Below, piece after piece: positions 43,325 to 52,946 of a DNA stretch of 64,000 nucleotides (position 1 is the stretch's first letter; each line of letters opens with the position of its first letter). The position numbers and the translations under genes were made by a program. Below the pieces are notes generated by a model. It made no database searches, was not told the DNA's origin, and saw only the letters and a program-made list of their open reading frames with translations. Source of the stretch: Blautia sp. SC05B48. GTDB taxonomy: Bacteria; Bacillota; Clostridia; Lachnospirales; Lachnospiraceae. The stretch lies in the NCBI RefSeq assembly GCF_005848555.1, contig NZ_CP040518.1, positions 2,929,501 to 2,993,500 on the forward strand. The letters run 5' to 3'.

Positions 43325-45406
43325 ATGAAAGTGGTGAAGAGAGTGATCGTTGGTGTACTGGTTGCGGCATTGGCAGCCGGAGGAATCTACACAGGGCTTA
43401 TGCATGTGAAAGAATCCAAGGTAACAGAGGTGCCGGTAACCAGCGTCAGCAATCTTCAGACTGACTGGTATTCGGAGACAACACTGGATGGAACCATCAC
43501 CACAAATGTTTCTCAAAATGTAAATATGGATAAAGATATGATCATCGAGAAAATATATGTATCCCAGGGTGATGATGTAAAAAAAGGCGATAATCTGATC
43601 TCCTTTGATATGACACTTGTAGAGATGGAACTGAATATTGCAAAGCTGAAACTGCAGAAGCAGGAGCGGGATCTGACCAAAGCACAGAACCGTCTGACAA
43701 GTCTTCAGAATGGAGGTCCCATCGAAGACAATACAGACAGTACTGATGATACGGACCGGAATCTTACAGGTGGTGATACAGGAAGTGACGGAAAAATGAC
43801 AAATACCGATACACCTTCCGGAAGTGACGGAGACGAGGATATGCAGTCAACTACCGGTTCCGCGGCTACTGCAGATAGCAGCTATCTTGCAGCGGCTTCT
43901 TCCAGGCCATTACTTCTCAGTGCCTTTACAGATACAGAAGGAGATATTGAAGATTCCGCAGAGAAAGTTACCGAAGAAATTCCGTCCGGAGAAACGACGG
44001 ATAGTGAAACAGAGCAGATGACCGGAGATGACACAGCGGATATGGAAGAAGATACAACTGCATCCGATGAGGATCTGATCATGGATCCGACTTATCAGGA
44101 TCCTACTGCCAATGATATTACAGACGGAGAGACTACGGACTGGGGTTCCGGAGAAGATGATACCCCAATGGTATCTCCGACACCGACTCCCACACTGGGC
44201 CCCAATGAACTTCCTGATCCCAATATAACAGAACCGGAAATTCCAGGGATCACAGATGGTGAACCGGAGTTTTATCAGAAACTTGACTATACTTCTCAGC
44301 CGTTTACAGGAACCGGTACGGAAGAAGATCCCTATGTTTTTCTTGTAAGCAGTGCCAAAGGCAAAGTTACGGTGATGGGATCTTTTTTTAACAGAATGGC
44401 TGGATACAGTGAGGATGGGACCAAAGTGGTCCGGAAAGGCGGCAGCTGGTTCCAGCTGGAATTTCATAAGAATGATACTATTGCGGATTTTCAGGACAGA
44501 ACACTTTCCTGTACAGGATATTATCTGATCGATGGAAGTCTTCTTGAAAATCCGGTATATATGTATGCGGAAACAGAATTTACACTGGATGAGGCTTCCA
44601 AATATGACAAAAATGATGATGAGATACCGGATGACAGCGGTGGTGGAGATGACGGTACTGATGGCACGACCATGTCAAGAGAGGATGCGATCAAGATCCA
44701 GAAAAACAAGATCGCAAGTCTGAAACTGGATATTGAGGAAAATAATCTGAAGATTACCAAGCTGGAGAATAAAGTAAAAAACAAGCTGGTAACAAGTAAA
44801 CTGGATGGAACGGTTGCTTACATCGGAGATGAAGTCACAGGTTCTTATAATGGAGATGCTTTTCTGAAAGTAAAAAGCAAAGATGGTTTTTATGTTACCG
44901 GAACGGTCAGCGAACTGATGCTGGATCAGATGAAGGAGGGAACACTTCTTCAGTGTACCAGTTATAATTCCGGCAGCTTTGAGGCGAAGGTACTGAATGT
45001 GTCTGATTACCCGGTGAATTCTTCAAATACTAATTATGGTGGAGATTCTAATCCCAATGTATCGTATTACACCTTTAATGCAGAGATCACAGATCGTTCG
45101 TTGCAGTTTACCGACCAGGATTATGTGACAGTATCTCTGAAGTCAAACAAACTTGCCAAAGGCAGTCTGGTTGTGATGAAGGCATTTATCCGTACGGAAA
45201 ATGGAACTAGCTATGTATACAAAGACGTGAAGGGAACACTGAAAAGGCAGCAGATCACAGTGGGAAGCATTGTGAACAGCGGATATTATGCAGTTGTAAC
45301 CTCAGGCCTGAAATCCGATGATCTTCTTGCTTTCCCATATGGTGATGCCGTGAAGGAAGGAGCCAAGACAAAAGAAGTGACTTTGGATGATATGTACAAT
45401 GAATAA
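43325..45406 (+). CDS. Second adaptor (HlyD-like) protein with ~315-residue insert
   Basis: 693 aa. One membrane segment (about 7-25), a biotinyl/lipoyl-like half (EKIYVSQGDDVKKGDNLISF), then the first coiled-coil helix (about 95-130). Here an insertion of about 315 residues follows: an acidic Ser/Thr/Asp spacer (about 133-300), a Pro-rich stretch, and a globular part with GTGTEEDPYVFLVSS. The second helix starts near residue 450 (IKIQKNKIASLKLDIEENN) and leads to the other lipoyl half and barrel. ATG 43325 after AGAGGTG is preferred to an earlier start inside the ATPase gene. Confidence 0.8.
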   Translation: MKVVKRVIVGVLVAALAAGGIYTGLMHVKESKVTEVPVTSVSNLQTDWYSETTLDGTITTNVSQNVNMDKDMIIEKIYVSQGDDVKKGDNLISFDMTLVEMELNIAKLKLQKQERDLTKAQNRLTSLQNGGPIEDNTDSTDDTDRNLTGGDTGSDGKMTNTDTPSGSDGDEDMQSTTGSAATADSSYLAAASSRPLLLSAFTDTEGDIEDSAEKVTEEIPSGETTDSETEQMTGDDTADMEEDTTASDEDLIMDPTYQDPTANDITDGETTDWGSGEDDTPMVSPTPTPTLGPNELPDPNITEPEIPGITDGEPEFYQKLDYTSQPFTGTGTEEDPYVFLVSSAKGKVTVMGSFFNRMAGYSEDGTKVVRKGGSWFQLEFHKNDTIADFQDRTLSCTGYYLIDGSLLENPVYMYAETEFTLDEASKYDKNDDEIPDDSGGGDDGTDGTTMSREDAIKIQKNKIASLKLDIEENNLKITKLENKVKNKLVTSKLDGTVAYIGDEVTGSYNGDAFLKVKSKDGFYVTGTVSELMLDQMKEGTLLQCTSYNSGSFEAKVLNVSDYPVNSSNTNYGGDSNPNVSYYTFNAEITDRSLQFTDQDYVTVSLKSNKLAKGSLVVMKAFIRTENGTSYVYKDVKGTLKRQQITVGSIVNSGYYAVVTSGLKSDDLLAFPYGDAVKEGAKTKEVTLDDMYNE

Positions 45407-45423
45407 CAGGAAGGAGAAATTTC

Positions 45424-46686
45424 ATGTTTGAAAATATACGCCTGGCTTTTCAGGGAATATGGTCACATAAGATGAGATCCTTTCTGACCATGTTAGGTAT
45501 TATTATTGGTATTGCATCTATTATTGCAATTGTATCTACGATCAAAGGTACCAGTGAACAGATCAAGGAAGATCTGATCGGGTCCGGAAACAATACCGTG
45601 CAGGTTATGCTCTATGACGGAGACAGTACATACGATATGGATTATGGTTCTTACGGAAGCTCGGCCACACCGCCGGTTATTTCTGATTCCCAGAAAACGG
45701 CGATCGGAGACTTGGATCATGTAATAAGTTCTACATTTTATTACAGCAGTCAGTCTGCCAGTGTTTATTATAAAAACACTGGCTTTCAGGGCGGAACCGT
45801 GTACGGAATTGACAGCAGTTATCTGAAAACGAAGGGATACCTGGTCCAGTCCGGTCGGGGATTTGTACAAAAAGATTATGACAGCTACCGAAAGGTTGCC
45901 CTTGTGGATTCCAATGCTGCACAGAATATTTTCGGAAGTGAGAGCCCTGTAGGGAAAACCATTGAGGTGGGATCAGAACCGTACATCATTGTAGGCGTGA
46001 TCACTCAGAGCGAGGACAGCATGCCAAAGATCAATACGATTTCTGAGTACGAGGAATATTCGCAGACGATCATGGGAAGCGTGATGATCCCGGATACAAC
46101 CTGGCCTGTTGCATTTAAATTTGATCAGCCGCAAAATGTGACAGTCCGTGCAGACAGCACAGATAATATGAGTTCTGTAGGAAAAGCAGCAGAGGATGTT
46201 CTGAATACAGGGATCCAGAATGAAAAAAACAAATCGAACTTTAAATATAAAGCGGAAGACATTATGGAGAAGGTCAAGAATCTCCAGAAGCTCAGCGAAA
46301 GTACCAATCAGCAGCTGATCTGGATTGCAAGTATCTCCCTGCTTGTTGGTGGTATCGGTGTTATGAATATCATGCTTGTATCTGTCACAGAACGTACTAG
46401 TGAGATCGGACTGAAAAAAGCTATCGGAGCAAGAAAAAAAGTGATCCTGGGGCAGTTTCTGACGGAAGCTTCGGTGCTGACCAGTATCGGAGGAATTATT
46501 GGTGTGATCCTTGGAATCATCCTGTCAAAAATCGTGTCTCAGGTGTCCGGAGCACCAACAGCCATCAGCGTTCCGTCTATCATCGGCTCTGTGGTGTTTT
46601 CCATGCTGATCGGTCTCATCTTTGGATTACTGCCATCTGTAAAGGCGTCTAATCTTAATCCGATCGATGCACTTCGCAGTGAATAA
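45424..46686 (+). CDS. MacB/FtsX-type ABC transporter permease
   Basis: 420 aa. N-terminal membrane segment (MRSFLTMLGIIIGIASIIAI), a large periplasm-like outer domain (about 45-285), then three C-terminal segments (ISLLVGGIGVMNIMLVSVTE, GGIIGVILGIILSKIV and VVFSMLIGLIFGLLPSVKA). Typical MacB/YknZ permease. Uses the ATPase at 42649 and the two adaptors. Exported substrate not evident; peptide or antibiotic is possible. Confidence 0.9.
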   Translation: MFENIRLAFQGIWSHKMRSFLTMLGIIIGIASIIAIVSTIKGTSEQIKEDLIGSGNNTVQVMLYDGDSTYDMDYGSYGSSATPPVISDSQKTAIGDLDHVISSTFYYSSQSASVYYKNTGFQGGTVYGIDSSYLKTKGYLVQSGRGFVQKDYDSYRKVALVDSNAAQNIFGSESPVGKTIEVGSEPYIIVGVITQSEDSMPKINTISEYEEYSQTIMGSVMIPDTTWPVAFKFDQPQNVTVRADSTDNMSSVGKAAEDVLNTGIQNEKNKSNFKYKAEDIMEKVKNLQKLSESTNQQLIWIASISLLVGGIGVMNIMLVSVTERTSEIGLKKAIGARKKVILGQFLTEASVLTSIGGIIGVILGIILSKIVSQVSGAPTAISVPSIIGSVVFSMLIGLIFGLLPSVKASNLNPIDALRSE

Positions 46687-46830
46687 AGTATCCTTCATGT
46701 TTTACGAAACTCTGAGGTCTTTATTTAGTCACTTTTGCTGTATATAGGGCAAAAAAAGAAAGTATAAATAGAGTTTTTACAGGTTTTTCAGAGATAACAA
46801 AAAAATCGTAGCAGAATCTCAGGATCATGT

Positions 46831-46838
46831 GCTATAAT
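46831..46838 (+). promoter_or_regulatory. Extended -10 promoter of ptsI
   Basis: TGTGCTATAAT with TATAAT at 46833-46838; no good -35 17 bp upstream, so the TG extended -10 probably drives it. Confidence 0.5.
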
Positions 46839-46881
46839 ACATCATAAGTGGGCAAATATTAAAACAGAAGGAGATAATTTC

Positions 46882-48498
46882 ATGAAGGTTTTGGAAGGTA
46901 AATCTGTATTTTCCGGTATTGCGATCGGTAAGATCTCAATCCTCCAGAAAGTTGACACCAGTGTTAAACGTGTTCACGTGGAGGATCCGGAAGAAGAGGT
47001 AAAGCGTGTGGAGGCAGCCAGAGAGCAGGCTGTGGCACAACTTCAGAAGCTTTATGACAAGGCTCTTCAGGAAGTTGGAGAGTCCGGAGCGGCAATCTTT
47101 GAGGTTCATCAGATGATGCTGGATGATGATGACTATCTGGATTCCATTCACAACATTATCCGTACAGAATCTGTAAACGCAGAATATGCGGTTGCAACAA
47201 CTGGTGATAACTTCTCATCAATGTTCGCACAGATGGACGACGATTATATGAAAGCAAGAGCAGCTGATGTGAAGGATATCTCAGACCGTCTGGTACGGGT
47301 GCTTTCCGGCCATGGAGATGGAGAGCTTGAAGCATCCGAGCCGGTGATCGTAGTTGCAGAGGATCTTGCACCAAGTGAGACTGTACAGATGGATAAGAGC
47401 AAGGTTCTTGCTTTTGTCACAAGAAAAGGCTCTTCTAACTCACATACTGCGATTCTTGCGAGAACCATGAATATTCCGGCGCTGATCAATATTGAATACG
47501 ATGAGTCCATGGACGGTAAGATGGCAGTCGTAGACGGAAAGAGCGGAAATCTGATCATTGAGCCGGATGCAGAGACCCTTAAAAAATATGAGGATATGCG
47601 TGTCGATGAACTTGCACAGCGTGCAATGCTCAAAGAACTGAAAGGTAAAGAAACTGTTACCAAGAGCGGCCGTAAGCTCCACCTCTATGCCAACATTGGA
47701 AGTACAGGTGATGTTGCGAATGTACTTGCCAATGATGCGGAAGGCATCGGACTTTTCCGGAGTGAGTTCGTATACCTGGAGAAAGAAGATTATCCTACAG
47801 AGGAAGAACAGTTCCAGGTTTACAAGACTGTAGCTCAGAATATGGCCGGCAAAAAAGTTATCATTCGTACTCTGGATATCGGAGCAGACAAGCAGATCGA
47901 TTATTTTAATATGGCGCATGAGGAGAACCCTGCAATGGGATATCGTGCGATCCGTATCTGCCTGGACCGTCCGGAAGTATTTAAGACACAGCTGAGAGCA
48001 CTTTTCCGCGCAAGCATGTTCGGAAACATTTCCATCATGTATCCGATGATCATCTCTGTAACAGAGGTGAAGCAGATCAAGGCCATTGTAGCAGAAGTGA
48101 AAGCAGAGCTTAAGGAACAGGGGATCCCGTTCCGTGATGACGTGGAGCAGGGTATCATGATCGAGACTCCGGCTGCGGTTATGATCAGTGATCTTCTTGC
48201 AAAAGAGGTTGATTTCTTCAGTATCGGAACCAATGATCTGACTCAGTATACACTGGCTATTGACCGTCAGAATGCAAAGCTTGACAACATTTATGATTCC
48301 CATCATGAGGCAGTTCTCCGTATGATCCAGATGGTTGTGGACAATGCACACAAAGAAGGTATCTGGGCCGGAATCTGCGGTGAGCTTGGTGCAGATACTA
48401 CACTTACTGAGAGATTTGTAGAGATGGGACTGGACGAGTTGTCCGTATCTCCGACATTTGTTCTTCCGGTTCGAAAGATCGTTAGAGAGATGAAATAA
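46882..48498 (+). CDS. ptsI: Phosphoenolpyruvate-protein phosphotransferase (PTS enzyme I)
   Basis: 538 aa. Starts sugar phosphotransfer by taking phosphate from PEP on a histidine. The swivelling domain shows RKGSSNSHTAILARTM with H188. The PEP-binding barrel has GIGLFRSEFVYLEK, GYRAIRICLD, FFSIGTNDLTQYTLAIDRQ and GICGELGAD. Somewhat shorter at the C-terminus than E. coli EI. The HPr gene is not in the window. Confidence 0.95.
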   Translation: MKVLEGKSVFSGIAIGKISILQKVDTSVKRVHVEDPEEEVKRVEAAREQAVAQLQKLYDKALQEVGESGAAIFEVHQMMLDDDDYLDSIHNIIRTESVNAEYAVATTGDNFSSMFAQMDDDYMKARAADVKDISDRLVRVLSGHGDGELEASEPVIVVAEDLAPSETVQMDKSKVLAFVTRKGSSNSHTAILARTMNIPALINIEYDESMDGKMAVVDGKSGNLIIEPDAETLKKYEDMRVDELAQRAMLKELKGKETVTKSGRKLHLYANIGSTGDVANVLANDAEGIGLFRSEFVYLEKEDYPTEEEQFQVYKTVAQNMAGKKVIIRTLDIGADKQIDYFNMAHEENPAMGYRAIRICLDRPEVFKTQLRALFRASMFGNISIMYPMIISVTEVKQIKAIVAEVKAELKEQGIPFRDDVEQGIMIETPAAVMISDLLAKEVDFFSIGTNDLTQYTLAIDRQNAKLDNIYDSHHEAVLRMIQMVVDNAHKEGIWAGICGELGADTTLTERFVEMGLDELSVSPTFVLPVRKIVREMK

Positions 48499-48542
48499 AA
48501 CACAGATCATAAATAGATAAGGATATTTTTGATAAATAGTGT

Positions 48543-48585
48543 GACAGCTGCTGTGCATAAATATTTGTATGGCAGCTGTTTTTTA
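48543..48585 (+). terminator. Intrinsic terminator after ptsI
   Basis: ACAGCTGC / GCAGCTGT (48544-48551, 48572-48579) followed by TTTTT. Confidence 0.75.
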
Positions 48586-48673
48586 GTGGTAATATTCTGC
48601 GGGATTTTCATGGAAAATTTCCAATTGTGGTATAGAAAAAAATATGATACACTAACATCATGGCTTTTTACAG

Positions 48674-48724
48674 CAGTTCAAAGAATTAGTCCATCAGGGG
48701 CTGATGCATTAATTCTTTGAACTG
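48674..48724 (+). promoter_or_regulatory. Long two-tier hairpin upstream of the DegV gene
   Basis: A 15-bp perfect stem CAGTTCAAAGAATTA / TAATTCTTTGAACTG (48674-48688, 48710-48724) with an internal stem CATCAG-ggg-CTGATG (48692-48706). It ends 30 bp before the DegV start and 15 bp before its ribosome site AGGAGGAGA. No T-run follows, so termination is unlikely; a regulatory or mRNA-stabilising leader is more likely. Confidence 0.6.
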
Positions 48725-48753
48725 TGAGATAACAGACCAGGAGGAGAGAAAGA

Positions 48754-49623
48754 ATGGGCAAAATTGCCATTGTAACAGACAGCAACAGCGGTATCACACA
48801 GGCACAGGCAGAAGAGCTTGGCGTTTATGTGATCCCGATGCCGTTTTATATTAATGAAAAAATGTATCTTGAAGGTGTAACTCTTACTCAGGAAGAGTTT
48901 TATGAGAAGCTTAAGAAGGATGAACCAATCTCTACATCTCAGCCAAGTCCGGCTGATCTCTGTGATCTGTGGGACAAACTGCTGAGAGATTATGAAGAGA
49001 TCATTCACATTCCAATGTCAAGCGGATTGAGTGCATCCTGTTCTACTGCGATGGGACTTGCTATTGATTATAATGGTCGTGTTCAGGTAGTGGACAATCA
49101 GCGGATTTCCGTAACACAGAGACAGTCTGTAATGGATGCTAAGATGCTTGCTGAGGCGGGAAAAAGTGCCGCAGAGATCAAGAAGATCCTTACGGATCAG
49201 AAACTCGATTCCAGCATTTATATCACACTTGACACCTTGAAATATCTGAAAAAAGGTGGCAGGATCACACCGGCAGCCGCAGCCATCGGAACAGTTCTGA
49301 ATCTGAAGCCTGTACTTCAGATCCAGGGAGAGAAGCTGGATGCCTATGCTAAGGTTCGTGGCAAGAAGCAGGCCAAACGTGCCATGCTGAAGGCAATGAA
49401 GAATGATTGGGAAACACGTTTTAAGGAATATGCATCCGACGGTGAGATGTGTCTTCAGGCTGCTTATGCAGGAAATCTGGAAGAAGCAGAAGAATTTAAA
49501 AAAGAGATCCAGGAGGTATTTCCGGGAATGGAGATACATATGGATCCCCTTTCCTTAAGTGTTGCCTGCCATATCGGTTATGGTGCCCTTGCAGTCGCAT
49601 GTTCAAGAAAAGTGACATTATAA
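48754..49623 (+). CDS. DegV family fatty-acid-binding protein
   Basis: 289 aa. The two-domain DegV fold: IAIVTDSNSGITQAQAEELG with the ligand Ser in the N-terminal part, TSQPSPADLCDLW, HIPMSSGLSASCSTA and DTLKYLKKGGRI in the C-terminal part. Some relatives (FakB) present fatty acids to FakA kinase; no fakA is nearby. Strong ribosome site AGGAGGAGAG. Confidence 0.88.
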   Translation: MGKIAIVTDSNSGITQAQAEELGVYVIPMPFYINEKMYLEGVTLTQEEFYEKLKKDEPISTSQPSPADLCDLWDKLLRDYEEIIHIPMSSGLSASCSTAMGLAIDYNGRVQVVDNQRISVTQRQSVMDAKMLAEAGKSAAEIKKILTDQKLDSSIYITLDTLKYLKKGGRITPAAAAIGTVLNLKPVLQIQGEKLDAYAKVRGKKQAKRAMLKAMKNDWETRFKEYASDGEMCLQAAYAGNLEEAEEFKKEIQEVFPGMEIHMDPLSLSVACHIGYGALAVACSRKVTL

Positions 49624-49662
49624 GCATAAAATACAGAAATAAAGATATGAGGAGTTTGAAAC

Positions 49663-51429
49663 ATGAAAAAGATTATGGAACAGATGGCGGAAGAACTTTC
49701 CACCGCATTTGAAAAAGCAGGTTATGATCCATCCTACGGAAAAGTTACTGTTTCCAACAGACCAGACTTATGTGAGTATCAGTGTAACGGTGCTATGGCA
49801 GGAGCCAAAGCATATCACAAGGCACCGTTTATGATCGCTGATGATGTGGTAGCACAGCTGTCAGACAGCCAGATCTTTTCCAGAGCAGAAGTTGTAAAGC
49901 CTGGATTTATCAACCTGGATGTGAAACCGGAATTTGTTGCAGAATACATGAATAAGATGGCAGAGGATGAGAAGCTTTCTGTTGAGACTGCCAAGGATCC
50001 GAAGACGATCATTATCGACTATGGCGGACCAAACGTTGCCAAGCCGCTTCACGTAGGACATCTCCGTTCTGCGATCATCGGTGAGAGCATCAAGCGTATC
50101 GGACGTTTTGTAGGACATAAGGTGATCGGTGATGTACATCTTGGAGACTGGGGCCTTCAGATGGGACTGATCATCACCGAGCTGAAACACCGGAAACCGG
50201 AGCTGGTATATTTTGATGACAGCTTTACCGGTGAATATCCGGCAGAGGCACCGTTTACCATCAGCGAGCTGGAAGAAATCTATCCATGTGCCAGTGGGAA
50301 ATCAAAAGAGGATGAGGCTTACCGTAATGAGGCACTGGAGGCAACCCATCTTCTTCAGCAGGGCAAACCCGGATACATGGCTCTCTGGAACCACATCATG
50401 AATGTATCTGTAACAGACCTGAAGAGAAACTACGCGAACCTGAATGTAGACTTTGACCTCTGGAAAAAAGAATCCGATGCACAGCCGTACATCCCGGATA
50501 TGGTAGAGGATATGAAGAAGAGAGGATTTGCCTATGAGGATCAGGGCGCTCTTGTTGTAGATGTAAAAGAAGAGAATGATACCAAGGAGATCCCTCCATG
50601 TATGCTTCTGAAATCAGACGGAGCTTCTCTCTATACAACCACAGATCTTGCTACTATCGTAGAGCGTATGAAACTTTTTCAGCCGGATGAGATCCTTTAT
50701 GTTGTTGACAAGCGTCAGGAGCTGCATTTTATTCAGGTATTCCGCTGCGCAAGAAAAACTGGTCTTGTAAATCCGGAGACCAAGCTTTCCTTCCTTGGTT
50801 TCGGTACCATGAATGGAAAAGACGGTAAACCGTTTAAGACAAGAGAAGGCGGTGTTATGCGTCTGGAGAACCTGATCGCAGATATTGATGAGGAAATGTA
50901 TCGTAAGATCGTGGAGAATCGCAGTGTAAAAGATAAAGATGCAAAGGATACTGCCAAGATCGTAGGACTTTCCGCAATCAAATACGGAGATCTTTCCAAC
51001 CAGGCGACCAAGGATTACATCTTTGATGTTGACCGCTTTACATCCTTTGAGGGAAATACAGGTCCGTATATCCTTTATACTATCGTTCGTATTAAGTCGA
51101 TCCTGAACCGTTATGTGCAGGAAGGAGGAGATTTAAGTGCAGGTAAGATCCTTCCGGCAGTCAATGCCAGTGAGAAGAACCTGATGCTTCAGCTTTCCGG
51201 CTTTGCAGCAATGGTTGAGAACGCTTTTGAAGAAAAAGCACCACATAAGATCTGTGCATATATCTATGAGGTATCCAATGCATTTAACAGCTTTTACCAT
51301 GAGACTAAGATCTTAAGCGAAGAGAATCAGGCACAGAAGGAATCCTTCCTTCAGCTGCTTCAGCTTACAAGAAGAGTACTTGAGACAAGCATCGATCTTC
51401 TTGGATTCTCTGCACCGGATCGTATGTAA
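49663..51429 (+). CDS. argS: Arginyl-tRNA synthetase
   Basis: 588 aa class I enzyme. HIGH-like motif in PLHVGHLRSAIIGES (about residues 126-140), the conserved PYIPDMVEDMKKRG, and the C-terminal alpha-helical anticodon domain with the final LLGFSAPDRM. The KMSK motif is absent, as often in ArgRS. Ribosome site GAGG precedes ATG 49663. Confidence 0.95.
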   Translation: MKKIMEQMAEELSTAFEKAGYDPSYGKVTVSNRPDLCEYQCNGAMAGAKAYHKAPFMIADDVVAQLSDSQIFSRAEVVKPGFINLDVKPEFVAEYMNKMAEDEKLSVETAKDPKTIIIDYGGPNVAKPLHVGHLRSAIIGESIKRIGRFVGHKVIGDVHLGDWGLQMGLIITELKHRKPELVYFDDSFTGEYPAEAPFTISELEEIYPCASGKSKEDEAYRNEALEATHLLQQGKPGYMALWNHIMNVSVTDLKRNYANLNVDFDLWKKESDAQPYIPDMVEDMKKRGFAYEDQGALVVDVKEENDTKEIPPCMLLKSDGASLYTTTDLATIVERMKLFQPDEILYVVDKRQELHFIQVFRCARKTGLVNPETKLSFLGFGTMNGKDGKPFKTREGGVMRLENLIADIDEEMYRKIVENRSVKDKDAKDTAKIVGLSAIKYGDLSNQATKDYIFDVDRFTSFEGNTGPYILYTIVRIKSILNRYVQEGGDLSAGKILPAVNASEKNLMLQLSGFAAMVENAFEEKAPHKICAYIYEVSNAFNSFYHETKILSEENQAQKESFLQLLQLTRRVLETSIDLLGFSAPDRM

Positions 51430-51468
51430 GGTATAGTTTTACAGATACAAACACTATAAATAATGACA

Positions 51469-51521
51469 GACCGCCGGATAAAGAGACATTTTTTGTCTGC
51501 TATATTCGGCGGACTTTTTAT
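51469..51521 (+). terminator. Intrinsic terminator after argS
   Basis: ACCGCCG..GAGACA / TGTCT..CGGCGGACTTTTTAT, two nested stems followed by TTTTT. Confidence 0.75.
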
Positions 51522-51532
51522 ATAGAAAGTTC

Positions 51533-51680
51533 TTTGCAAAAGGAACAGGATGTGCTATAATAGAACTCGTCTTAAATGAGGGCAGATCACGAATTTCTGC
51601 CTGACTATAAGCTATCTGATTTTTTTCAAACCGGAATTCACCGGATTATCCCAAATCAATAAGAAATGTAATCATAAATA
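51533..51680 (+). promoter_or_regulatory. Promoter and leader of the kinase gene
   Basis: TTTGCA (51533-51538), 16-bp spacer, TATAAT (51555-51560) with extended -10 TGC. The 120-nt leader has the stem GGCAGA/TCTGCC (51579-51602) and the inverted CCGG...CCGG pair (51632-51646). No known riboswitch class recognised. Confidence 0.45.
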
Positions 51681-52946
51681 TTGTCTGACAGAAATGAGAG
51701 GAAGGTGATCTGTCTGATCGGAAATGTTCTGAAAGAACGTTATTGTATTGTGGAACAACTTGGACATGGCGGAGGTGGAAGCCTTTATCTGGCAAAAGAT
51801 ATGGAGCTTGGTATCTGTCGTGCAGTGAAAGAGATACCAATCGCAAAGAAAAAAGAAGCCAGACTCATGCAGTATCTGGAATATCCTGCAATACCGAAGA
51901 TTATCGATTATATGGAAACAGGGGAGTACTGTTATCTGATCATGGAATATATCAAGGGTCAGTCGCTGGGAGAACTTCTCCGTTCAGGGAAACGGTTTTC
52001 TTTACGGGAAATCCTTGCTCTGGGAAAGGAGATTGCCAGAGTATTGGAATATCTTCACAGTCGGAAGCCACCGGTCTGTTACGGGGATCTGAAACCGGAT
52101 AATCTTATGTTTTCTGAAACCGGGCATCTGTATCTGATAGATCTTGGAAGTGCCATGTTCGATCATGGAAAAATAAAACAGATTTGTGAAGGAACGAAAG
52201 GCTATGCGGCGCCGGAGCAGTATCAGGGCTACTTAAGACCGGGAAGTGATATTTATGCTCTGGGGAAGACCCTGGAAAAACTTTGCAGAAAAAAGAAATG
52301 GCAGTGGATTTTATATCCGGATTTTTTCTGGTTTCTGTTCCGATGTACCAGAAAACAGGAAAAATACCGATATTCAGATATGTCAGTGGTTCAGAAGAAA
52401 ATCCAAAAGCTGGAAAACAGATATCGGACGATCACCTGGAGAAAACGATTTTTGGAAGCGGTAGCTGCGGGGATTTTGATAGGAACACTGCTTTTGATAG
52501 CAGGAACACTGAAACCGGAAGAGTTTTCTATTGTGATCTCAGAAGTAACAGATTTATATTACGAAGCCAGACAGTATCCGGAAGACTCAAAAGGTCGGAA
52601 AAAGTGCTGTATTGAAGCAGAAAAGAAACTGCAGAAGTTAAACAGAAATTATGGAGAAAAGGAGCAGCAGCGTCGTATTGAACTGCTGCTGGCATGTAAT
52701 GCGGAGCTTTTGGATGAACCGGAAAAAGCAGCTTTGTATTATGAAAATCTTCTTCTGTATGATGCAGAATATCCTGTGGCCTACGGAGAATATGGGATGT
52801 TTCTTATTCGGACCGGTCAGAAAGAGGCCAGCAGAAAGTTGTGGGAAGATTATAAAAAGAAAGAAAAAGCAAAATTATTGGATGATAGTGAGAGCAGAAA
52901 TCTGAAGCTTTGGGAGGAGATCAATGAGAAAAAGAAGAGAAAGTGA
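51681..52946 (+). CDS. Transmembrane serine/threonine protein kinase
   Basis: 421 aa. The kinase domain (about 15-250) has the glycine-rich GHGGGGSLYLAKD, the lysine CRAVKEI, the catalytic loop VCYGDLKPDNLMF (Y in place of H and G in place of R of HRD) and DLG in place of DFG (IDLGSA). A membrane segment (about 257-277) leads to an external helical region with TPR-like sequence. No PASTA repeats. The start is uncertain: TTG 51681 is used, but GTG 51705 just after GAGAGGAAG or a later codon is possible. Its end overlaps the next gene by 23 bp. Confidence 0.82.
   Translation: MSDRNERKVICLIGNVLKERYCIVEQLGHGGGGSLYLAKDMELGICRAVKEIPIAKKKEARLMQYLEYPAIPKIIDYMETGEYCYLIMEYIKGQSLGELLRSGKRFSLREILALGKEIARVLEYLHSRKPPVCYGDLKPDNLMFSETGHLYLIDLGSAMFDHGKIKQICEGTKGYAAPEQYQGYLRPGSDIYALGKTLEKLCRKKKWQWILYPDFFWFLFRCTRKQEKYRYSDMSVVQKKIQKLENRYRTITWRKRFLEAVAAGILIGTLLLIAGTLKPEEFSIVISEVTDLYYEARQYPEDSKGRKKCCIEAEKKLQKLNRNYGEKEQQRRIELLLACNAELLDEPEKAALYYENLLLYDAEYPVAYGEYGMFLIRTGQKEASRKLWEDYKKKEKAKLLDDSESRNLKLWEEINEKKKRK

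Noticed and set aside
48529..48720. Open frame between ptsI and the DegV gene
   Set aside because: It is covered by a terminator and a long hairpin; no ribosome site.
51579..51646. Kinase leader as a cyclic di-GMP or other riboswitch
   Set aside because: Only short stems; none of the conserved cores known to me are present.
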